Positions 57,903-64,000 of a DNA stretch of 64,000 nucleotides are shown here, piece after piece; position 1 is the first letter of the stretch; every line of letters starts with the position of its first letter. The notes below the pieces were generated by a model. That model saw nothing but the letters and a program-made list of their open reading frames with translations. It was not told the DNA's origin and did no database searches. Made by a program: the position numbers and the translations under genes. The DNA comes from Phytophthora sp. 'mugwort'. Taxonomy: Eukaryota; Oomycota; Peronosporomycetes; Peronosporales; Peronosporaceae. The stretch covers positions 2,914,001 through 2,978,000 of the forward strand of contig JAUCEF010000014.1 of the NCBI GenBank assembly GCA_033558025.1. The letters run 5' to 3'.

Positions 57903-60900
57903 AAGCACCATGTCCTCTGCCCAAGACGCCTCGACCAAGGTCTCCATTGACAAGTTCAACGGGGACAACTACGCGACGTGGAACCGCTACATGCGTGGCG
58001 TGTTCCTGACCAAGTCGACGTGGCATGTCGTGAACCGTGAGACGACGCCAAGCTACACGGACTCGCGGGCCAAGGACGACTACGTCAAGTTGAGCAACAT
58101 CGCTTTCGGACTGATGCTGCTCCACATGGACGCGGACTACCACCATGTGGTCGACGACTGCGAGGAAGCGTGGGTTGCCTGGTCGCGCCTGAAGACGCTG
58201 TACGGTGGTTCGCAGAAGGCTGGACGCATCTACCTGAAGCGCCAACTCTTCAGCATGGAGATGTCGGAAGGCGGCAATGTGTTGCATCATTGCAACGAGG
58301 TCCTCAACATCAGCGCCAAGCTCAGCAGCATCGGTGCCAAGATGGAGGACGAGGACGTGGCGATCTGCTTGTTGCGCAGCCTCCCCAAGAGCTACGAGAA
58401 CGTCGTGCTGAACTTGGAGATGAGCAGCGCTGAACTGCGGTCGCAAGACGTCGTGAAGGTGCTCACGAATGAGCACATCAAGAGACAAGGCGAGAAGACG
58501 GCGACGGTGAAGACGGAGAACGCGGCCAAGGCGTTCAACACCGACCGAGAGTCTCGCCAGTGTACGTACTGCGGAAAAGTGGGGCACACGATTGACAAGT
58601 GCTGGACCAAGCAGAAGGACGAGAACCGAGGGCCGAGACGCGGCGGCAACGGCCGTGGACGCGGGGCCAACAACATCCAGTGGAGAAACGACAGCAACGG
58701 CTACGACTACGACTACGATCGAGTAGCGTTCGCGGTTTCACTGGAATGTGGGGTTTCGACGGGCAAGAATGTGTCCGGGATGTGGGCGGTCGACAGCGGC
58801 GCAACGCACCACATCTGCAACGACAAGACCAAGTTCGTCCATTTGATTGAGCGGAACGAAGGCGAACTTTCGGTGGCCGACGGCAACAAGGCGGCCATCA
58901 TGGGTGTGGGGACCATCGTGGAACAAGTGGTTCTGCCCAATGGCGACGAGCGCGAGATCGAGATCAAGAACGCGCTGTACGTGCCAAGCATGAGCAAGAA
59001 TCTGCTTTCGGTACCGCAGATCAACAAAAGTGACAAGTTTCAAGTGGTGTTCGACGGCACCAAGATGCAGATTGCGCACAAAGGCTCCAAGCAAGTGGTG
59101 GCGACGGCAAACCTCATGGATGGACTCTACTGGCTTCAGACGCCTCAGCGATCGGCGAATGCGGCGACGAGTGGCAAGACTGTCGACCTGCACGCGCGCA
59201 TGGGTCACGCTCCGGTTGAGGTGCTTCGCAAGATGGTCGACAACCACATGATCAAGGACGCGAAGGCACCTTTCAAGTCGAGCGGACCAAGTCTGTGTCG
59301 TGGTTGCCAGCAAGGTAAAATGGTCCAAAAACCATTCCCAAGCAACCGTGACAAGCGTCGCTACGACACATTTGAGCTGCTCCACTTCGACATCTGCGGA
59401 CCCATGGAGGAAAACTCGCTTGGCGGCAGCAAGTACCTGCTACTGATCGTGGACGAAGCCAGTGGATGCATGAAGGGTTTCTGCCTGCGTGCCAAGTCGG
59501 AGAGCGAAGACTGCATCAAGACGTACATCATGAAGGTGCAGAAGCAGTTCGGCAAGAAGGTCAAGTTTGTGCGGCACGACGGAGCTCGTGAGTTTGCGAC
59601 CAACTCGCTCAACGACTTCTACGAAGACGAAGGCATCGAGCAGCAAACCACGGTTCCGTACGCGCACCAGACGAACGGCACGGCAGAGCGAGCTATCCGA
59701 ACTATCGTTACGATCGGCCGCAGCATGCTGCATCACGCTAAGCTGGACAAGTGTTTCTGGGCTGAGGCGGCGATGACGGCCATCTACGTGAAGAACCGCC
59801 TGCCGTCATCCAAGATCGAGCACAAGACTCCGTTCGAGATCGTCTACAAGTCCAAGCCGAGTGTGAAGCACATGCGTGTGTTCGGCTGTCGGACGTACAT
59901 CCTGACTCCGAAGGAGAAGCGACTCAAGTGGGATTACAAGGCTCGCGCCGGATTGTTTCTGGGTTACGAAGAAGTGTCCAAGGCGTATCGACTTTATGAC
60001 ATCGAGGCGGGGCAGGTGGTCATCAGTCGCGATGTCAACTTCGATGAGTCGACCTTTGGATGTTCACCGACTATTTCCGATGAAGATGTCGACGACCTGG
60101 ACTTCGACTCGCTCGACATCGACAATGATGGTTTCCGCCAGACGGAGTACACGCAGGCAGGGAAGCGCAAGAGCCGCCCGAGTGACGAAGATGAAGCTGC
60201 CAGAAAACCGCGAGCTGTGCGTCATCGACCTGGACTGGAAGAAGCAAGTGCGCCGAACTACTCCCCTCCGCACCGAGCAGACGCAGACGAAGAAGAAAAG
60301 TCTGGAGACCAAGATGAAGAATCGACTCCACCGGTTTTTTGGCCTGCAAGTGCCAATGCCGTCGAAGCAGGCGATCTATCGGAGCCGACGACATTCCAAG
60401 AAGCGGTGAACGGCCCCGACCAAGTGCACTGGCGCAAGGCGATTCGTGCTGAGCTCGAATCGATGCGACTTCGTGGTGTGTTTCGTGCTGCCAAGTTGCC
60501 TAACGGACAACGCGCCATCGGCACCAAGTGGGTGTTCAAGATCAAGCGCAAAGCGGACGGATCGATCGAGAAGTACAAGGCGCGCCTCGTGGCCAAAGGG
60601 TTCAAGCAGAAGTACGGCATCGACTACACCGAGACGTTCTCGCCCGTGGTCAAGTACGTGACGCTGCGCATGATCATCGCGATTACCAAGTATTTTGACT
60701 GGCCCCTCGACCAACTCGACGTGGTGACAGCTTTCCTGTACGGGATAATGAAAGAACTGGTGTTCTGCGCGGTCCCCGAAGGTGTTGATCTCGACGGTGA
60801 CTTCGACTGCCTGGAATTGGTGAAGGCGATCTACGGTCTCAATCAAGCTTCGCGCGTGTGGAATGAGACCTTCGACGAGTTCGTGTGCTCCATCGGCTTT

Positions 60901-61932
60901 CAAGTATCGGCGTTCGACCCGTGCCTCTACATCAAGATCGTTGACGGTCACTGCGTGCTAGTGCTGGTCTACGTGGATGACGTGCTGATTACCGGAAGTT
61001 CACCCGAACTGATCTCACGCACGAAGACCGACCTCAAGACACGCTTCGAGATGACCGACAGCGGCAAGTGCGCGTTCGTTCTTGGGATCGAATTGGTGGA
61101 CGGCCCGGACGGCAGCGTGACGATGTGTCAGCGCCGCTATGTGGATGACATTCTCAAGCGTTTTGGTATGGACGAGTGCAAGGCCGTGGTGAGTCCCGTC
61201 GACATAAGCACTCGACTGATTTCAAGTGACGCAGCGACCAAGGTGAACGCTCCGTTTCGCGAAGCTGTTGGTGCTCTGATGCACTTGATGACTGCCACGC
61301 GCCCGGACATCGCGTACGCCGTTGGCTATGCGTCGCGCTTCATGGAGAACCCTCAAGAAGAACACTGGGTTGCGGTCAAGCGTATCTTTCGCTACCTGCA
61401 AGGCACCAAGACGCATGGGATCTGCTTCAAGCCGGGTGACAACATCGACTTTCGTGGGTACTCGGACGCGGACTGGGCTGGCGACCTCGCGGACCGCAAG
61501 TCGACTTCCGGCTACACGTTCATGCTAATGGGTGCACCAGTGAGCTGGGGAAGCAAGAAGCAGTCAAGTGTTTCGCTGTCTACGAGTGAGGCGGAGTACA
61601 TCGCACTCAGTCTGGCGATCCAAGAAGGCAAGTGGATTCATCGCCTGTTGTGCGAGATTTTGACGGCAGCGAACAAATCGGGGCCAGAGCTCAAGATCCT
61701 CGAAGACAACCAGTCGTGCATCAATATGACGAAGAATTCAGTGAACCATGGTCGCGCCAAGCACATCGACATCAAGTACCATCACATCCGTGATGAGGTC
61801 AAGCGCGGCGAAGTCAAGCTCGAGTACTGCGAGACTTCTATCATGCTGGCGGACATCATGACCAAGGCACTGCCAGGACCGCGCCACACGGATCTGACGG
61901 CGTCCCTCGGAATCCACGCGTGTTCGCATTGA
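57895..61932 (+). CDS. Array unit 2 gag-pol polyprotein, full length (1345 aa)
   Basis: Uninterrupted frame from the ATG in the primer site to the TGA in the polypurine tract. Key residues are knuckle C223, C226, H231, C236; protease D300; zinc region H433, H438, C468, C471; integrase D499, D562, E598 (spacings 62 and 35); YVDD 1026-1029; RNase H D1191, D1193, E1232, D1271. One oddity is Asn983 in YGLNQAS, where every other copy here has YGLKQAS, a motif highly conserved in copia RTs. RNase H has [11 protein letters not shown] where most copies have [11 protein letters not shown]. It is complete by length but may be weakened. It is bounded by two LTRs that read identical. Confidence 0.96.
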   Translation: MSPSTMSSAQDASTKVSIDKFNGDNYATWNRYMRGVFLTKSTWHVVNRETTPSYTDSRAKDDYVKLSNIAFGLMLLHMDADYHHVVDDCEEAWVAWSRLKTLYGGSQKAGRIYLKRQLFSMEMSEGGNVLHHCNEVLNISAKLSSIGAKMEDEDVAICLLRSLPKSYENVVLNLEMSSAELRSQDVVKVLTNEHIKRQGEKTATVKTENAAKAFNTDRESRQCTYCGKVGHTIDKCWTKQKDENRGPRRGGNGRGRGANNIQWRNDSNGYDYDYDRVAFAVSLECGVSTGKNVSGMWAVDSGATHHICNDKTKFVHLIERNEGELSVADGNKAAIMGVGTIVEQVVLPNGDEREIEIKNALYVPSMSKNLLSVPQINKSDKFQVVFDGTKMQIAHKGSKQVVATANLMDGLYWLQTPQRSANAATSGKTVDLHARMGHAPVEVLRKMVDNHMIKDAKAPFKSSGPSLCRGCQQGKMVQKPFPSNRDKRRYDTFELLHFDICGPMEENSLGGSKYLLLIVDEASGCMKGFCLRAKSESEDCIKTYIMKVQKQFGKKVKFVRHDGAREFATNSLNDFYEDEGIEQQTTVPYAHQTNGTAERAIRTIVTIGRSMLHHAKLDKCFWAEAAMTAIYVKNRLPSSKIEHKTPFEIVYKSKPSVKHMRVFGCRTYILTPKEKRLKWDYKARAGLFLGYEEVSKAYRLYDIEAGQVVISRDVNFDESTFGCSPTISDEDVDDLDFDSLDIDNDGFRQTEYTQAGKRKSRPSDEDEAARKPRAVRHRPGLEEASAPNYSPPHRADADEEEKSGDQDEESTPPVFWPASANAVEAGDLSEPTTFQEAVNGPDQVHWRKAIRAELESMRLRGVFRAAKLPNGQRAIGTKWVFKIKRKADGSIEKYKARLVAKGFKQKYGIDYTETFSPVVKYVTLRMIIAITKYFDWPLDQLDVVTAFLYGIMKELVFCAVPEGVDLDGDFDCLELVKAIYGLNQASRVWNETFDEFVCSIGFQVSAFDPCLYIKIVDGHCVLVLVYVDDVLITGSSPELISRTKTDLKTRFEMTDSGKCAFVLGIELVDGPDGSVTMCQRRYVDDILKRFGMDECKAVVSPVDISTRLISSDAATKVNAPFREAVGALMHLMTATRPDIAYAVGYASRFMENPQEEHWVAVKRIFRYLQGTKTHGICFKPGDNIDFRGYSDADWAGDLADRKSTSGYTFMLMGAPVSWGSKKQSSVSLSTSEAEYIALSLAIQEGKWIHRLLCEILTAANKSGPELKILEDNQSCINMTKNSVNHGRAKHIDIKYHHIRDEVKRGEVKLEYCETSIMLADIMTKALPGPRHTDLTASLGIHACSH

Positions 61933-61939
61933 GGGGGCG
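61929..61939 (+). other. Polypurine tract of family A (TTGAGGGGGCG)
   Basis: Purine run just before the 3' LTR, containing the polyprotein stop TGA (61930-61932). The same arrangement is at 27301-27311, 49058-49068 and 57541-57551, and on the minus strand at the inner ends of 6838, 21629, 28561 and 49968. Confidence 0.75.
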
Positions 61940-62278
61940 TATTGAGGGTTGCCGGGTTTTGGTACTGTGTACCAGTAACCGGTTAACCCGAACCGGTCCA
62001 ACACGATCCCGCGATGTTTACGGTATGTTGTTTACGCCACCGATGATTAGACGAGTAGGATGATTGGACGAACACCGGTGAGTGATGGTTGATTAGATGC
62101 ACTAGGTGATAGGACGCAGGGTCGCGTGTCTATAACAGTAGGGTGTAAGCTCCAACAATTCAATCACTTTCGAATCTTCATTCTACCCCTCAAGTGCCTT
62201 CGCTCCGGTCCCGCCGTCTGCGACGTCCCTCCCTCCGCTTCGTACAAGCTTCGTGTCCAAGATCCATACCTTTCATCA
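61940..62278 (+). repeat. Shared LTR between array units 2 and 3, type I (339 bp)
   Basis: Reads identical to 57552-57890. Confidence 0.95.
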
Positions 62279-62282
62279 GGTT

Positions 62283-64000
62283 ATGAGCCCAAGCACCATG
62301 TCCTCTGCCCAAGACGCCTCGACCAAGGTCTCCATTGACAAGTTCAACGGGGACAACTACGCGACGTGGAACCGCTACATGCGTGGCGTGTTCCTGACCA
62401 AGTCGACGTGGCATGTCGTGAACCGTGAGACGACGCCAAGCTACACGGACTCGCGGGCCAAGGACGACTACGTCAAGTTGAGCAACATCGCTTTCGGACT
62501 GATGCTGCTCCACATGGACGCGGACTACCACCATGTGGTCGACGACTGCGAGGAAGCGTGGGTTGCCTGGTCGCGCCTGAAGACGCTGTACGGTGGTTCG
62601 CAGAAGGCTGGACGCATCTACCTGAAGCGCCAACTCTTCAGCATGGAGATGTCGGAAGGCGGCAATGTGTTGCATCATTGCAACGAGGTCCTCAACATCA
62701 GCGCCAAGCTCAGCAGCATCGGTGCCAAGATGGAGGACGAGGACGTGGCGATCTGCTTGTTGCGCAGCCTCCCCAAGAGCTACGAGAACGTCGTGCTGAA
62801 CTTGGAGATGAGCAGCGCTGAACTGCGGTCGCAAGACGTCGTGAAGGTGCTCACGAATGAGCACATCAAGAGACAAGGCGAGAAGACGGCGACGGTGAAG
62901 ACGGAGAACGCGGCCAAGGCGTTCAACACCGACCGAGAGTCTCGCCAGTGTACGTACTGCGGAAAAGTGGGGCACACGATTGACAAGTGCTGGACCAAGC
63001 AGAAGGACGAGAACCGAGGGCCGAGACGCGGCGGCAACGGCCGTGGACGCGGGGCCAACAACATCCAGTGGAGAAACGACAGCAACGGCTACGACTACGA
63101 CTACGATCGAGTAGCGTTCGCGGTTTCACTGGAATGTGGGGTTTCGACGGGCAAGAATGTGTCCGGGATGTGGGCGGTCGACAGCGGCGCAACGCACCAC
63201 ATCTGCAACGACAAGACCAAGTTCGTCCATTTGATTGAGCGGAACGAAGGCGAACTTTCGGTGGCCGACGGCAACAAGGCGGCCATCATGGGTGTGGGGA
63301 CCATCGTGGAACAAGTGGTTCTGCCCAATGGCGACGAGCGCGAGATCGAGATCAAGAACGCGCTGTACGTGCCAAGCATGAGCAAGAATCTGCTTTCGGT
63401 ACCGCAGATCAACAAAAGTGACAAGTTCAAGTGGTGTTCGACGGCACCAAGATGCAGATTGCGCACAAAGGCTCCAAGCAAGTGGTGGCGACGGCAAACC
63501 TCATGGATGGACTCTACTGGCTTCAGACGCCTCAGCGATCGGCGAATGCGGCGACGAGTGGCAAGACTGTCGACCTGCACGCGCGCATGGGTCACGCTCC
63601 GGTTGAGGTGCTTCGCAAGATGGTCGACAACCACATGATCAAGGACGCGAAGGCACCTTTCAAGTCGAGCGGACCAAGTCTGTGTCGTGGTTGCCAGCAA
63701 GGTAAAATGGTCCAAAAACCATTCCCAAGCAACCGTGACAAGCGTCGCTACGACACATTTGAGCTGCTCCACTTCGACATCTGCGGACCCATGGAGGAAA
63801 ACTCGCTTGGCGGCAGCAAGTACCTGCTACTGATCGTGGACGAAGCCAGTGGATGCATGAAGGGTTTCTGCCTGCGTGCCAAGTCGGAGAGCGAAGACTG
63901 CATCAAGACGTACATCATGAAGGTGCAGAAGCAGTTCGGCAAGAAGGTCAAGTTTGTGCGGCACGACGGAGCTCGTGAGTTTGCGACCAACTCGCTCAAC
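62283..64000 (+). pseudogene. Array unit 3 gag-pol polyprotein, frameshifted, runs off the window
   Basis: Starts at the ATG in the primer site and is open through gag, CCHC and protease. One T is missing near 63425-63428 (gacaagttcaag, where array unit 2 has gacaagtttcaag), so the frame shifts after SDKF and ends at 63638. The original frame continues in another phase through the integrase zinc region and first two aspartates ([15 protein letters not shown]) to the right edge. Confidence 0.95.

Larger units (their letters stand above)
54358..64000 (+). mobile_element. Head-to-tail A array sharing single LTRs, 4388-bp period
   Basis: Three bodies (54358-57544 partial, 57895-61932 complete, 62283-64000 partial) are separated by single LTRs at 57552-57890 and 61940-62278, with no target duplication or foreign sequence between them. 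The LTR-to-LTR step is exactly 4388 bases. The first two bodies share private changes ([27 protein letters not shown]). Unequal crossing-over between LTRs of one element, or between identical copies, gives this form. Confidence 0.9.

Noticed and set aside
57802..58587. A 261-codon antisense frame opposite gag (also at 2034-2819, 10194-10979, 31913-32698, 37053-37838 and others)
   Set aside because: It recurs only because family A is repeated. It lies wholly opposite the gag frame and LTR, has no recognisable domain, and shows the Arg/His/Leu-rich composition of a GC-rich shadow frame.
54358..64000. Possible tandem gene array of a host enzyme
   Set aside because: The repeated unit is a complete copia element with LTR, primer site and polypurine tract, not a host gene.
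1..64000. Host genes, tRNA or rRNA genes, introns, helper env-like frames
   Set aside because: Every base is assigned to an LTR or copia body. No env frame follows RNase H in either family, and no tRNA cloverleaf was recognised.

Overview
The whole 64 kb window is a nest of LTR retrotransposons of the Ty1/copia type. I see no host gene, rRNA, tRNA, CRISPR array or bacterial feature. The host is most likely an oomycete, probably a Phytophthora relative. This rests on three things: GC-rich intronless copia polyproteins, an LTR motif that matches the oomycete initiator consensus in 13 of 16 positions in one family, and multi-kb nesting. The genus is inference.

Two families account for every base. 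Family A has LTRs of 339-351 bp and a gag-pol polyprotein of about 1345 aa. Family B has LTRs of 313-354 bp and a polyprotein of about 1375 aa. Both have the order gag, CCHC zinc knuckle, protease (DSG), integrase (HHCC and D,D35E), reverse transcriptase (YVDD), RNase H. A single uncut element is 4.7-4.8 kb. Paired target-site duplications are always 5 bp, which lets the nest be peeled layer by layer.

Layout. Positions 1-3069 hold a family A element (minus) that runs off the left edge. It is inserted in B0 (family B, minus, 3070-36355, left end outside the window). B0 is split by two family B elements in the opposite orientation: B1 (4082-15605, duplication CGTAG) and B2 (15789-34788, duplication CTTCC). 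B1 holds the A element A2a (6496-13296, duplication TGGGG), which is itself rearranged. B2 holds A2b (18185-27654, duplication CGTGC) and A1b (28223-32948, duplication GGATC). A2b holds A1a (21291-26017, duplication GTGGT), an intact element whose two LTRs read identical. B0 itself lies in an older minus-strand A fragment (36356-36790).

The right side, 36791-64000, is all family A and shaped by recombination as much as by insertion. It has a plus-strand tandem of A units (36791-49625) with an exact 3939-bp step between the last two. Next is a minus-strand element with unlike LTRs and unlike flanks (49626-54357). Last is a head-to-tail array sharing single LTRs, with a 4388-bp period (54358-64000).

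Points of interest are the primer-binding site, which matches the anticodon arm of initiator tRNA-Met (a half-tRNA primer, as in Drosophila copia) and contains the polyprotein AUG; stop codons placed in the polypurine tract (A) or inside the 3' LTR (B); mosaic LTRs; a UGA shared by three copies; and products of unequal crossing-over. I found no new host defence or metabolic system.
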